Shown: positions 24,361 through 36,748, counted from the first letter of the stretch. The stretch: 64,000 nt of DNA from Ochotona curzoniae (GCF_017591425.1 NW_024465885.1:36340501-36404500); one strand, 5' to 3'. Notes: generated from the sequence alone by a model not told the origin. A program made the numbers and translations.

Positions 24361-24799
24361 AAATGAAGTAAGGGAATCTTTAGACATATTTTACTGTCAT
24401 CACAATTAGTGGAAGGCCTAATGTTGGCACAGGTATTTATCCTACTCTTTTACCTGTTTTTGTGTCCGGAGTTGTCCACGACAAAAAGATTTCTACATTA
24501 TTAACTCTTACACACAAAATAGGTTATAAGCACAAAGAGAAAGAGGAACAAATGACTTATTTGTGATGCTAAAATAGAAGCAACACAAACGTATTTTGGA
24601 TAATATATCATTTTGTGTGTGTATATATATGTGTGTGCATATGTATATATGTGTACGTATATATATATATATATATATATTCGTTCACTGACTACTACCA
24701 TGTGCATAACCACATATCCTTTCCCAATGATATGATCCAAAACATGAATCCCTCACTTTTGTGATATTAATGTATGTGTTTTTACGGGGAAAAAATGCG
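24361..24799. other. unassigned DNA with TA/TG repeat
   Basis: Apart from the alternating tract at 24611-24680 there is no recognisable feature. Confidence 0.55.
24611..24680. repeat. (TG)n/(TA)n alternating tract
   Basis: Mixed tg and ta steps ending in about twelve pure at units. A 79-codon minus-strand frame (YIYIYIYV) is an artefact of it. Confidence 0.95.
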
Positions 24800-25110
24800 T
24801 ACGGACTTGCATGGTGGTGCAGGCTAATTCTCCATCTGTCCCATCTGGACACTGACTTGTATCCCTGCTGCTCCAATTCCAATTCTATTGTCTTTTAGTA
24901 GATGGGAAAGCAGCAGGGGATGACCCAAGTCCTTGGACCCCTGCACCCGTGTGTAAGGCTGGCAGGAGTTTCCTGGATCTCAGCTCTGGATCAGATCAGC
25001 TCTGGCCTTCCTGACCATTTGATGAGTGAACAAGTGCATGGAAGAAATCTCTTTCTATCTTTCCTGTAAAATCTGCCTTTCAGATAAAAATAAAGGAATC
25101 TTTAAAAACA
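24800..25110 (+). mobile_element. CSINE-type SINE, older
   Basis: 'ggacttgcatggtggtgcag' (head), 'gatgacccaagtccttggac', 'cctgcacccgtgtgtaaggc' and the tail 'agataaaaataaaggaatct'. 'gaaaaaatg' occurs at 24789-24797 and 25111-25119, a plausible 9-bp target-site duplication. Confidence 0.8.
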
Positions 25111-25231
25111 GAAAAAATGTAGAATATGTATCTATAAAGTGTCTACATATGAAGTGAATGTGACAGAATATTAAATATGGGTAAATTTTAATATAAAAAG
25201 AATGAGAGAAAAGTATAGTATATTTTTAACT

Positions 25232-25482
25232 TTTTTTTATTTTACTAATTTGAAAGGCAGAGACACAGAGGCAGACCATTCATGTACTGGCTCATTCCCC
25301 ATGATGTCTACAGCAGCAGTAGTTGGAGCAGGCTGAAGCCGACAGTCAAGAGACCAACACGTATCTCCCCTGTGAATGGCAGAATCCATGTGCTTATTCC
25401 ATCCCCGCTGAGCAGTCACTCCAATGTAAAATTCGACTGTCAATCAGTGTCTTACCCACTGCTTCAAATGCCAATAATAACT
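25232..25482 (-). mobile_element. old lagomorph SINE, antisense
   Basis: 'tttattttactaatttgaaa', 'ggcagagacacagaggcaga', 'ctggctcattccccatgatg', 'gagaccaacacgtatctccc' and 'cagtgtcttacccactgc'. Old family member with a degraded head. Confidence 0.65.
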
Positions 25483-25557
25483 TTGAGACAAAGTTAGGTT
25501 TAAAAAAAAAGGTAAAGTAATATTTCTGTACCAGTTTTTCCTACGTGGGTTTTTTGC

Positions 25558-25589
25558 TTTGTTTGGTTTGTTTGGTTTGTTTGTTTGTT
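25558..25589. repeat. (TTTG)n-like simple repeat
   Basis: Tttg and ggtttg units, about eight in a row. Confidence 0.9.
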
Positions 25590-25599
25590 CATATGTTTA

Positions 25600-26530
25600 T
25601 CAAATTTTAAATCTTTGTCTCTCGGGGGTTTCCTGACCAAGAAACCCCCACAAACACCAAAGGGATGAGCAGCAATAGGGTTCCTCAGCAGAATGACCAG
25701 ATCCAGCGTATCCCTTCATTCTTTCTTTTTTTTTAGATTTATTTGTTTTTTACAAAGTCAGATATACAAAGAGGAGGAGAGACAGAGATGAAGATCTTCC
25801 ATCCAATGATTCACTCCCCAAGTGACCGCAATAGCTGCTGCTGTGCCGATCTGGAGCCAGGAGCTAGGAACTTCCTCCAGGTCTCCCACAGGGATTCATG
25901 GTCCCAAAGCCTTGGGCCATCCTCAACTGCTTTCCCAGGCCACAAGCAAAGAGTTGGATGGGAAGAGGAGCTGCCGGGATTAGAACCGGCGCCCATATGG
26001 GATCCTGGCGTGTTCAAGGCAAGGACTTCAGCCACTAGGTCACCGCGCCAGGCCCTATCCCTTCATTGTTAAGCAAGCACAATCTCATTTAGACTTAAGT
26101 TCTACCACCCAACACTAGTGTCAACTCGAATTGACTAGAAAGCATGGCTAGCTCTCAGGACCCATCAATTATGTATCAGGTCATACGCAACATTCACACT
26201 GACAGGTTCACCAGATGTGGCTGCGTGTCAGCTGAAAGCCATGCACACGAATTGTGACTGGCAGGCAACAAGGGACAGCACCAACTTCTCAGAGTTGCTT
26301 ATCAAGGAAATCCCAGCATAGGTCATTCAAGGAGACTACATACTGCGATGCTTCCCTTCTTTCTTGCTCGTATGGCTAGTAATCGGGCCAGGTTGAGGTC
26401 TCAATGAGCCAAGACCTTTGTCAGTGAATTATCCCAGGGAACGTTGTGTGCCTTATGCCTCCCGCAGAGGGCAAACAGGCAGACATCCAGGGGCGATCTC
26501 CAGCATTTGTCAAGCAACTTGATAGGAACT
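25600..26530. other. GC-richer island split by a SINE, unclassified
   Basis: The flanks of the SINE at 25726-26055 join into about 600 bp that are less AT-rich than the surroundings. The left part carries a perfect 9-bp stem (25624-25632 with 25641-25649) around an 8-base loop. No frame spans it. It could be an unrecognised solo LTR or other old element, or ordinary unique DNA. Confidence 0.4.
25726..26055 (-). mobile_element. CSINE-type SINE with target-site duplication
   Basis: A near-complete antisense copy, 'agatttatttgttttttaca' to 'accgcgccaggccc', with antisense B box 'gggattagaacc' near 25977. The 12-base 'tatcccttcatt' occurs at 25709-25720 and 26056-26067, which defines the insertion. 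Confidence 0.95.
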
Positions 26531-27459
26531 ATATATTACTGTCGCTTTAGTGATTTATGATTTAAAAAAAAGATTTAAGTCATGCATTGTTTATATTTAT
26601 AAAGGATATTGAGTGGGATATCCAGTAGTGGGTAAAACTGTTCTCTTGGGGGGAAAAATCATCTCTGGGTAGGAATAAAAATAAATATAAATAATAACAA
26701 TGGGAAAATAGTAAGTATAAGTTTTTCTCTAGTTGTTTTAGATAGTATGCAATACTATCTAAATTTTGAATCCTTACAGCTATTTGGCCTCTCTGAGAAC
26801 ATCTTTCTTTCCTGTGCTGTTGCAACTAATTGTAGCTTTCTAATGCCCTACTTCAGTGGGGAGCCAGAACCAGTCAACTTTGTGAGTAGGGGTTATTTAC
26901 AGCTGTTTTCAGTGCTTTACATGTTGTAACATAATTGACTTTGAGCATTCTTTCAGGTATAATTGAAGATATAACTTTTGCCAGTGTCAAAAATCTTAAA
27001 TATTTGGAATCAGATACAGACAGAATAGTTATAAGATTCATAAAGAAAAAATAATTATCAGCAAAATGACACTATAAAATGCTAATTATCTTTGGACAGA
27101 CAGAAAAAAAAACTCATTATCTTAGACTTAACAAAATTGTTACATACAAATTTTTCATGAGATTCATATGAATATTCTAGTAACTATTGAAAGCCCTTGT
27201 CATGACATGAATATATGTATATATGTATGTTTAAATGAAATTTGCAATAAGTGGCAATATATAATTCTGTAATAAGTTATACAAATTAATCAAGCAAATT
27301 TTATTATTTGCAACTTATTAACAATATTATCCAAAGAGAAGTGAAAAAAATTTAATTTTAAATTATTAAGCAAAGTTATAAAATATATATTATTCCACAA
27401 CATTCTCAAATAATCAGAGTAATTTTTATCATTTAAATTCAGTGACTCTTATTTCCTTT
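26531..27459. other. AT-rich DNA, no gene
   Basis: No element recognised. Confidence 0.55.
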
Positions 27460-27722
27460 TGAACATTTAGTAGAAACAGTTACACAGAAGCCCTGCTTCA
27501 CTCCCTAAAGGGTTGCAATGTCTGGACCTGAACCAGGCCACAGCCAGGAGCCAGGAGCTTCTTACTGATTGCCCATGTGAAATCAGGAGCCCAAGGACTT
27601 CCACTATCTTCTGCTACTTCCTCAAGCCCTTTGCTGGGAGCTGGATTGGAAGCAGAGCACCCACAATGGGATGCTGGTGTTGTACGTGGCAGTTCTGCAC
27701 ACTATACATTGCCTATCGCCCC
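27460..27722 (-). mobile_element. old CSINE, antisense
   Basis: 'gccaggagccaggagcttct', 'aggagcccaaggacttccac', 'gctgggagctggattggaag', 'aatgggatgctggtgt' and a head-like 'attgcctatcgcccc'. Confidence 0.75.
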
Positions 27723-28277
27723 TGAATGCTAATTGTAAACCCAAGCAATTCTTAGTAGACATTTCCTTTCATAAATGAAACATCAAAAACCCTAAGCTTG
27801 GTCTTATTTTTAAAACAGATGACAAATCTCAAAGAAATAAAAACCAAACTGGCATTTTCTACAATCATTCCACTTCCAGTGCAGTAGAGAATAGAGACGT
27901 TGAGAAAAGCAGTAGGGCATCCTGTAAAATACATGTTAAATATGTTCCACACAATTGATTTTCACTGTCACTCTTGTGTAACCCACATCTGACAATCATC
28001 AGTTATGTCTGTTACATAAATGAGGAAAATTACTTAGACAGTCATTAAAGGTGCCAGTTTGCCACATGCACATTTTGTGCTAAAGAAAACAAATTGCTAG
28101 ACCAGTTGAGGAAGGCCATTAAGCTTGCATATGGCACCTATGGGTTACTATGAGATGGTCACGTATTTAGTTCCTACCATTCTTGGTACCATTAGTGCAC
28201 CAGCCATGGGTACTCAACCTAAGTCTTCTAAACCATCAGTCAGCAACTGCATGGGGTTGGCTTTATAAATTGAGCAC
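27723..28277. other. unassigned AT-rich DNA
   Basis: No feature seen. Confidence 0.55.
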
Positions 28278-28575
28278 TTTATTTTATTTATGTGAAGAGT
28301 ATAAAAACAGTTGAAGAGACTGAGAAAAGCATGGACTTACCACCTGCTGGTCACTCCTAAAATCTCTACAACAGCTGCTACAAAGCCAGCTGAAGTCAAG
28401 ACCTCAGAAGGTGGTTTGGGTCTCCCACATAGGCAGCAGGGTTTCAATTCTTTGTTGGCATCATGCTGCCTCCGGGAATCTGAAACTGAGGGCATAACCA
28501 GCACATGAACTCAAACCTTCTGACACACCATGTGGGCAAGCAAGCACCTTCACCACTAAACCAAATAACAGCCAC
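28278..28575 (-). mobile_element. old lagomorph SINE, antisense
   Basis: 'ttattttatttatgtgaaga', 'gtctcccacataggcagcag', 'cataaccagcacatgaactc' and a head 'ccttcaccactaaaccaaat'. Diverged. Confidence 0.6.
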
Positions 28576-29097
28576 AATTCAATATCTTTAAACAGCAACA
28601 CAGAAAGGATGAAAAACATTCATGACCATACAGTCATCTATAAAAAACGCTGCTTAGAGAGAAGACTTGAGAAACTAATATAAGAAAGTGACTGCCCTCT
28701 CATTAGTCTCTAGCAACACATTTTTTCAAGTATTTGCCTAGATTAATAAAATAAATAAAACTAATCACATTTCTTTTTTCTGAAAAAGATTTTTTTTTTG
28801 CAAATTTAACTTGACTTCAGTCAAAGTTATCAAATGGTTCAATCCATTTGCTTAAAATGGATTGATCATATATAAGATTATTAGAATCTAAAGTCACATT
28901 TATTATTCTGTAAAGGTACCGTAGTCCATGCTAGGCATCACACTAAGTATTGGCAACACCAGTATCACATGAAATAATTCAGTTCTTCTCTTACTAAATA
29001 TATATTTTAATGTGATCCATAGTACCTCAACTTTGCATATATACAAAAGCTAAAAGTGTTGCAATAATTGAATTTTGTAGTTTCTATTTAATCCGGT
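28576..29097. other. unassigned AT-rich DNA
   Basis: No feature seen. Confidence 0.55.
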
Positions 29098-29330
29098 GGC
29101 CCTACTTTTCATCCAGCTCCCTGACTATGACTTGAGAAAACTGTCAAAGGTGACGCAAAGCTTTGAGATCCTGCACCCAGTAGTCTGGAATAAGCTCTTG
29201 GCTGTGGCTTTGGGATCAGTTCAGCTGTGACTGCTGTAGCTGCATAGGAAGTGAACCAGCTGATGGAGGGTCTTCTCGCTGTATCTTCTTCTCTCTGTAT
29301 ATCTACCTTTTCAATAAAAATAGATAAATA
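29098..29330 (+). mobile_element. CSINE-type SINE, 5'-truncated
   Basis: It begins in the body: 'cctacttttcatccagctcc', then 'gcaaagctttgagatcctgc', 'ggaagtgaaccagctgatgg' and the tail 'aataaaaatagataaata'. The tRNA-like head is absent. Confidence 0.8.
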
Positions 29331-30469
29331 ATGAGAATGCTAGATAATCCACATTATAGTAAGTACAATATTAAAATCAATTTTTTTAAATCCATGCATT
29401 CTAGTAGAATGTACTTTATTCCAAAAATAAATACAATTCTTGGAGTTTGTATTAATAAATAGGATTATATGGAAAATCACCTCAAAGATTTATTCACTGC
29501 TACATTAAATGTTAAGCCCAAAAAAACTTGGACAGCTGAAAGCAGAGAAACCAGGCTCTCTTTTTAGATTATCTTCATAATTCACAATGTTATTCCAATA
29601 GGTAACATAACATCTCATACCCTGGTACTAGAAAATGTCGTTATAACCAAAAAAGGGGGGAGGGGGCATGCAAAAGTTGTGGGTAGAATTGTTAATGTGG
29701 GACCTATTTCCAGTTATTTCAGAATTAATGTCGTATCAGACAAAAAAAAACTTTGAACCTGTCTGTTTAAAAAATAGAAGAGGAAATAATTATTTCAACA
29801 TGGCCTCATCTTCCTGTGATACAAGTGGAGCCTCTTTTGTTAGCCAGAAAGGATCCTGAGCCTTACCAGATCCACAGAATCAGAAAGGAAGGCGAGTCCC
29901 TACACGCTAATCAAGGTCTATCATTAATACTTTAAATTTGTGGCAAAATTATTTTTCTTTTTGCTGGACAAAGTGAATATATTGCAGACAGAGGATATCC
30001 TTGGTCGTCAACACATTCATCATTACATACATTTAACAAAAATTTCATCATATGAAATATATATGTGTATATTTAACTTCATATTAAGAAATAAGCAACT
30101 AAGAGAGCAACCAAGTTTAAAAACCTGCATTTGCATAAAATCTGAGTATATTAGATGAAAGATAATTTATTTATGTTCACTAATATTTGAATGAATACAG
30201 AATAACTCAGGGTGGCTATACAGCTCCCGTTACTCTGCTGTTAGATTGGTATCTTTCTTTTGCATGACTAAAATGTTCATTCAGTTGATGGAGTCACAGT
30301 GATAAGAAGCACAGATCTGAGAACCAGGGATGGATAGGCACCCAACTGTAACTACATGATTCTAACACCTAAAATATACATACATATCCATGAGGACACC
30401 GAAACTCCGCAAAATGAGTTTAAAACATGAGTTATTTGGGTACAATTTTCTTCTGAAATCCATGCCTAT
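29331..30469. other. AT-rich DNA, no gene
   Basis: No SINE or L1 recognised. 30430-30470 ('gttatttgggtac..tctgaaatccatgc') resembles the interior of the mariner-like MITEs and may be an adjoining relic. Confidence 0.5.
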
Positions 30470-30930
30470 GAGGAATTTTTTAAAAAGCCCATGAAGGGCC
30501 CGGCACTGTGGCACAGTGGTTAAGGTCCTCGCCTTGCATGCCCAGGATCCCATATGGGCGCTGATTCTATCCCCGGCAGCCCCGCTTCCCTTCCAGCTCC
30601 CTGCCTGTGGCCCAGGAAAGCAGTCAAGGACGGTCCAAAGCTTTGGGACCCTGCACCCGCGTGGGAGACCCGGAAGAGGCTCCTGGCTTCGGACCGGCAT
30701 AGCATCAGCCGTTGCGCTCACTTGGGGAGTGAATCATCGGACGGAAGATCTTCCTCTCTGTCTCTCCTCTCTGTATATCTGCCTTTCCAATAAAAAAATA
30801 ATAAAAATTAAAATCTTTTAAAAAAAAGCCCATGAAAAATAAGTTTTTTAAAAAAATGATGAATGGGTTTCAATTTTGCTGCATAAAATTGCCTTTTTTG
30901 ATTTTTCCACGAGCTTTTTGAAGTAACTTC
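30470..30930 (-). mobile_element. mariner-like MITE split by a young SINE
   Basis: The left part is 30470-30495 and the right part 30837-30930, about 120 bp once the SINE and one target copy are ignored. The left end 'aaaaagcccatgaaaaat' mirrors the right end 'atttttccacgagctttttg' as terminal inverted repeats. Orientation is by comparison with the other two copies. Confidence 0.55.
30496..30822 (+). mobile_element. young-group CSINE with 14-bp target-site duplication
   Basis: Head 'gggcccggcactgtggcaca' and 'gttaaggtcctcgccttgca', then 'cccatatgggcgctgattct', 'ggcatagcatcagccgttgc' and 'gaatcatcggacggaagatc'. 'aaaaagcccatgaa' flanks it at 30482-30495 and 30823-30836. The host is a mariner-like MITE. 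Confidence 0.97.
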
Positions 30931-32439
30931 ATATGCTGATACAGTTTGAGTTTTATCTGCTTACAGATAAACCCTTAAAACAGAATTTTTAAAATAATTT
31001 GAAAGAAGTTGGGATCTGGCTTACTGGAGGGTGCTAAATCTGCATTTCAACACAGAGATTTATGGGACCCAGCTGGATGCCGTGGGTGGAAAGAACACTC
31101 TCCTGGAACTGCTTTGTGCACTAAGCAAAACAGAGTGCATAGTAAGGCCAAAATTATGAAGAAGCAACCTTATGAGATATTACTCAGCTAACAGACTCCA
31201 CAAGCTCTCTTTCATATAACAGAATCCCTGCTGGTTGTGCACTTAAATCCCAAACATACACCGCCAGAGAGTTTCCAGGGATGCGAAATGATCACTTGGT
31301 AGTGAAGTAAAGGAGATGAAGGTGGGGAATAAATGAGCCTGTCATATCAGAGTCCACGGAGCCCGGTGAGCCCATCTGACCTTTTGCTTCTGTTTAAGCA
31401 CAAGGGATTTGAGCCCCAGTTCTCTTTCTCTTACATTTTGTCTCCACTAGCCGTTTGTTCCCAATTTGCCAACCAATACTGGGAAAAGCCAATTTAGTCG
31501 GAGAAAATTTCACCTTTTAGTTTGAAGCATTGTAAGTGGAAAACCTGCTAGTGTTAAAAGAACAAAATCAATCTAGAAGTACTGAACATTTTGTCTAATA
31601 TTTAAAGGTCAATTATAAGGAGAAGATATTCCTACTAGGAAAACTTAAGAAAAAAAGCCAATCTATTTAGAACTCATTTCTAAAATGATAAGAAAGTCAT
31701 AGAACAAATACTTTGACCATCCAGCAGAAGAAGCAGTTACTTAGAATTCACTAACTTTTTTTAGACTTTCATCTTTGCTGTCCCTTTTTTCCTAATCACA
31801 TAATTTTTCTTTCTACACACTCTGGTCTACTGCCATGAAAATAGACTTCAAAGCTAATTGACAGCCTTGCATTTACTGATTATAAGTTCCTCTTTAATTC
31901 TGTATCCAGCTCAATTTCTTTGATGTATTTAAGACTACCCATCATTCCTTTCTCTTTGAAGCTCCGTGATCCCCGGCTTCTGTGACATACACTCAGTGAT
32001 TATAATTTTGATCTCTGAAATGTAGTGTTTATTTGGTACATCTAAATCTTAGCTCTTGAAACAGATGGGTGTGCATGCTATTCTCTAGCAAGTTACTCAA
32101 AACCTCTTTCTCTTTCCCCTTAACAAATTTGGAAGCGGTGTCAAAATCATCACTATTAATGAATATGCTCTTTCCCTTCCTCCCATCCCTATACATTCTG
32201 GAATATGTAGCCAATCAAATTCCTAGTCATTATTCCAGAGCTACATAGTAAATTTTCTTCTCTTTATTTACTTCAAAACAAATGTAGGTAAAATTCTACT
32301 ATACAGCCTTATTCCTGAGAAACAAACACACTGACAGAGAAGCAATTTTTGATTTAAAAGGGGGGAATTTAAATTCAGAAGTCTTGTGCTTAGACTGTAG
32401 TTCTTCTGTGTGTTTGAAGTCCTTCTCTGAAGTACTGAC
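30931..32439. other. unassigned DNA, no gene
   Basis: About 1.5 kb without a recognisable repeat. 31009-31191 is a 60-codon frame without a motif. Confidence 0.55.
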
Positions 32440-32745
32440 AGAGTGACACAACACACTAATGCTCTTCTTGCGGCCCTGGTTCTAGTCCCATGTGTTCCAC
32501 TGCCGATTCAGCTCACTGTCAATAACCTAGGAAAGCAGGAGAGCATGGGCCAAGAGCTTGGGCACTTACGTCCACATGGGGGACCTGGGGGAAACTCCTA
32601 GCTCCCAGATTCAAACTGATCTGTCTCTGACCATTGTGGCCGTTCTGGGGTGAAGCAATGGATGGAAGATCTCTCTCTTTCTCTCTGCCTCTCTCCCCAC
32701 ACCCCCAAAGTACTTTCAAGTAAAATAAGTAAATCCTTTTTAAAG
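32440..32745 (+). mobile_element. CSINE-type SINE, older
   Basis: 'ggccctggttctagtcccat' (B-box region), 'ggccaagagcttgggcac', 'acatgggggacctgggggaa', a CT-rich 3' part and the tail 'aagtaaaataagtaaatcct'. Confidence 0.8.
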
Positions 32746-33317
32746 AGATCTGAATATGAAGTCCTTTGCTTCTTTTTTGGAAACGTGGTTACAGCTACCT
32801 TACTAGGGGAGCTGCATGAAATTGTACATGAGCTACATGAAGGAAATCAGTTGCAAAGATAATGTCTGACATTTGCAATTTTCTAACCAATTGCTACTGC
32901 TGACACTATTATGACCAAGCCTCTCTTATTCTTAGTCATACTAAATAGATCAATCAGTGAAAATATTAAAATAGCCTTTTATATGGTGAAGCTTTGCTAC
33001 CAATTGATAATACTATTTATTCTTGTGTGATTATGCTCTGTGTTATACATCTACTTGGCTAATCTCACCTTTATGAATTTAATAGTTAATTGGTTTATTT
33101 TAATATGCTTAAGATTGGGACAAAGAAAATGCAGTAATATCTTGCTAGATTATATATGCCATATTTTTTATTATATACTTTGTCCTGCTTGTACACAACT
33201 GGATCAATTTGTTGCAACAATATAATCTATGTATTGCCACAAACAAATTGTATTTAGATGGCTATTAGACATTACTTCCAACCATGTCATTTAGTTGCCA
33301 TTTTCAATAAGCAATTG
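32746..33317. other. AT-rich DNA, no gene
   Basis: No feature seen. Confidence 0.55.
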
Positions 33318-33480
33318 CTTATTTAAAGAGGAGGGAGAGAAAGAGATGAAAGAGAGAGAAAAAGAGAATTGGCCATTCACTGATTTACTGATTTACTACC
33401 AAAAGGTTGCAACCATTGGAGCTGGTCCAGCCCCAAGCTAGGAGCCCTGCGCTCCATCTTCTGGAGGAGTTTAGTTCAGC
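33318..33480 (-). mobile_element. old SINE, antisense, 5'-truncated
   Basis: A purine-rich start (gagagaaagagatgaaagag), then 'ccattcactgatttactgat' and 'agctaggagccctgcgctcc'. It ends mid-body; the head is missing. Confidence 0.6.
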
Positions 33481-34107
33481 GGGTTACAGCATTGGCTCCT
33501 TTCAGTTTCTTTTAATATGTCCTCTGTCCCATCTGGTGAACTTTGGGAATTTGAAAATTTTTACAATGAAAAGCAAACCTAATGGAATTGTTGAAATCCA
33601 TTTGCTGGAATTTCATTAGTTCCTATTCCTTGTTTTAAGCAAAATACTTAAATTTAAAATGAGATTTTCTTCCACAATGTTAGCTAGTGATTAAAAAAAT
33701 AAAACAAAACCCCATATTTTGAAAAAAACAATAAAAAAGCATTTCACCTAATGAAAGATGGACTCATTTTTTTTAATGACAAATCCTGGGCTAAAATGCA
33801 GTCAGGGATAAAACAGAATTTTGAAGAGTATATGCCTACATCAGAGAGTCTGATCAAGGAAACAAAAGGATCAGAGGTAATCTGGTAAGAACAAAACAAT
33901 AAGGAAATGGAAGTATTAGGTTTAAGAAGAGACCAAGGCATTGTCTAGGATCAGAGGGCCACAGAGACACCACTATGTCCACAAATCTGCGCTTCAGAAC
34001 AAGCTCATCTCATTTGACTGGCTGTGAGCTCTCTATAATAAATTTAGTGATCCTCCATTATTACAAGTCTGCCATACTGCCTCTGCATAAAATCCCACCA
34101 ATCACTC
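33481..34107. other. unassigned AT-rich DNA
   Basis: No gene or repeat recognised. Confidence 0.55.
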
Positions 34108-34390
34108 TTAAGAGAGAGAGAAAAGGAAAGAGAGAGATCGTCCATCTATGCATTTACTCCCCAGGTAACCTCAAAAACCAAGCTGATCTGAAGCCAGGAA
34201 CCAGGAATTTCTTTCAAGTCTGCCACATGGATGCAGGGGCCCAAAGACTTCAACTATTCTTAACTTCTGTCCCAGGCTATAACAAGGGAGCCAAATTGAA
34301 AGTGGAGCAGCCAGGACCTGAACAGGCACTCATAAGGGATGCTGTTGCCACTGGTAGAAGCTTGGCTTAGTACACCTTGACATTGGCCCC
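34108..34390 (-). mobile_element. CSINE-type SINE, older, antisense
   Basis: 'gagagagagaaaaggaaaga', 'gaagccaggaaccaggaatt', 'atgcaggggcccaaagactt', 'gacctgaacaggcactcata' and the end 'cttgacattggcccc'. A 131-codon plus-strand frame (33975-34370) overlaps it and is spurious. Confidence 0.8.
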
Positions 34391-35924
34391 ATATTCCTGG
34401 AAGATTTGGTTACCATAGCTCAAGTATCCACATTCAACAACACACTGATGCTAAACAGTAATACCTACCACGAGATCATGAAAAAAGTAATTGTAGCTTT
34501 CTATTTAATATTTAATTATTAGTTGTCAAAAACAAATTTCTATTCACCAAGAATACCAAGAATACTACCTGTATTGTTTTTGCAAGCTTAGTGAAAATTA
34601 ATGTGAATGTCATGATTTTTTTGTTTGTTCCTCATGATCTACCACACAGAAAAAAAATCAAATGTATTAAAACTCAGTGTGAGATAGTCATAATGGCCTG
34701 CTAGTAAATGCTGGTTCACAACGTTGTACAACAGTTGATCCAAAAGCAATCTGGTCTTGCTAATGTAGCAACAACATCTATCAAAATGTCAAAAAGCTTT
34801 TGCAAAATATGGACCAACATTTGAGCTAAGAGTTGACACACTAATAATGGATTTACTGTTGTTTATTTAATTCATAACAAGGCAATTATTGAACCATGTG
34901 TATCATTCATTAGAGACAAAATATTTAGCTTGGAGTTTTCAACAAAGGCTTTGAATCTTTGGAGAAATCAAATTAACCACAAAGCAGATTATACAAATCG
35001 CCATGAAATTCTGAGTCCCCCAAGTATTCTTCTTTGAGGCTCCTACATAGTCCCTGCTGAATATGGAAAAATATACACTTTTGAAGCAATAGGCAAAATG
35101 CTAAAAAAATTTATTTTGGAATGCATAGGTGTAGAAAAATGCTAGCAAAACAATTGGCCATAGTCATAGGACACTGACTTCTTGTTTTCTCATAACTTGT
35201 GCACACAAATTAAATAATTCACCACGTAAGTTTTATTTTTTAAAAAAGCCCTTAAAATCTTAAAGACAAAAAATCTAAGCATTTTGAATAAAATATTATT
35301 AGTGATAATAATACTAATCCTAATGAGATTATTTTATTTTATTTTATTTAGGCCAGCTTTAACTTCATTAATTAAAAAAGAAAAGCAAGGAAAATAAGGA
35401 AATGGTGGTATCTTTAATTGTTGGTAAGCGAAGTCTGAATTAGAGCCACACACATGTACTACAGTCACAGTATGCTTAGGATATTCTAAACATAGTTACT
35501 GCTATAATTTTACTTTAAAAGAACCAACAAATATTTCATAATTTTGGAAATTATAAACAAAGTGCGCATGCCTTATTTTTTAGTAAAGTGTTTTACAGCT
35601 GTCTGGTGTATAGACTTAAAATAAACAAGTTACACTTTCAGGTAAATTGTGAACTTTAATTATAGGAAAAACCTCAGAGCTGAAATCTTTGCTTTTGCTT
35701 GCAGCCCAGAAATAATCCTCATGTACTCTCATGTTCCAGAGGCTCCAAGGAAGATATACGTGTCTTCCAAACATTTAGTGTGTTCATCTTTAATCACTTT
35801 CCAAACACAGACAATGAAGGAGATCCTGTAGGAAAAACTACACATTCAATTAGTCAGCAATCGTGAATATTTACAAAAATATTACCAGTTGTTTTTCTTA
35901 AATTTCCACATTTGACAAAATAGG
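34391..35924. other. AT-rich DNA, no gene
   Basis: Only a short (TTTTA)n run (35331-35350) is notable. Confidence 0.6.
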
Positions 35925-36010
35925 TCCTCTCTCTCTTTCTTTTTCTCTCTCTCTTTCTCTCTCTCCTGTCTATAACTGTGCCTTTCAAATATAATAAATA
36001 AAGAAGAGAG
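35925..36010 (+). mobile_element. 3' end of an old SINE
   Basis: A long ctctcttt tract followed by 'aactgtgcctttcaaatata' and 'ataaataaa' is the typical 3' end of an old SINE. The body is not recognisable upstream. Confidence 0.6.
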
Positions 36011-36013
36011 CTT

Positions 36014-36315
36014 TCACCATGGTGTAACAATTTAAGCCTCTACTTATAGCAACATCACCATATACAAACATTTGTTCAAATACTGACCACTTTACTTCCA
36101 ATCCAGCTTCCTACTAGTGGTAAGTAGTGGAGGTAGTGGAAGATGGCGCAAGTGCTTGATACCTTGCACCTGCATGGGAGAACCAAAAGAAGTTTCTGGT
36201 TCCTGGGTTTGGTCTGGCTCAGTTCTGGAAATATTGGAAGATATCTTGGTTCTTCTGTTTCCCTGTCTCTCTTTAAATTTGCCTTTCAAATTAAAATAAA
36301 TAAAGATTTTTAAAA
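36014..36315 (+). mobile_element. old CSINE, full length
   Basis: 'caccatggtgtaacaattta' (head), 'ggaagatggcgcaagtgctt', 'tgcacctgcatgggagaacc' and the tail 'caaattaaaataaataaag'. It abuts the SINE tail at 35925-36010. Confidence 0.75.
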
Positions 36316-36351
36316 GATTTTTTAAAAATAAATGAATAAACCTTATTTCAG

Positions 36352-36630
36352 TTTATTTTAATTTTATTTATTTGAAAGGCAGAAGGACAGATGGAGATTG
36401 GCAATTGATGGGTTTACTCCCCAGGGCCCACCACTACCAAGGGAGGGCCATGCAGAAACCAGAAGCAGGGAACTCATTCTGTGTTTCCCATGTGGGGCAG
36501 GACCCACCTGCTCCTTTCTGACATGTGTTTTAGCAGGAGCTGGATTTGGAAGCTGAGCCTAGACTCACCTCAGTCACTCCAATCTCTAGAGTTCAAGCAG
36601 CCCAATCAACATCTTAAACTTATGCCAAAT
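36352..36630 (-). mobile_element. old lagomorph SINE, antisense
   Basis: 'ttttatttatttgaaaggca', 'ggtttactccccagggccca', 'gtttcccatgtggggcagga', 'gtgttttagcaggagctgga' and a degraded head 'agcagcccaatcaacatctt'. Confidence 0.7.
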
Positions 36631-36748
36631 ACAAGACCGATCTCTATTTTATATTAGTGTTTTTATGAAGATTTTTGTTTCATGAAACTATTTGCTACCA
36701 ATTATGAAAATTCCTTTGTCAAAATTAAAATAAAAGGATATATTTTGG

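Noticed and set aside
33975..34370. 131-codon plus-strand frame
   Set aside because: Most of it is an antisense SINE (34108-34390).
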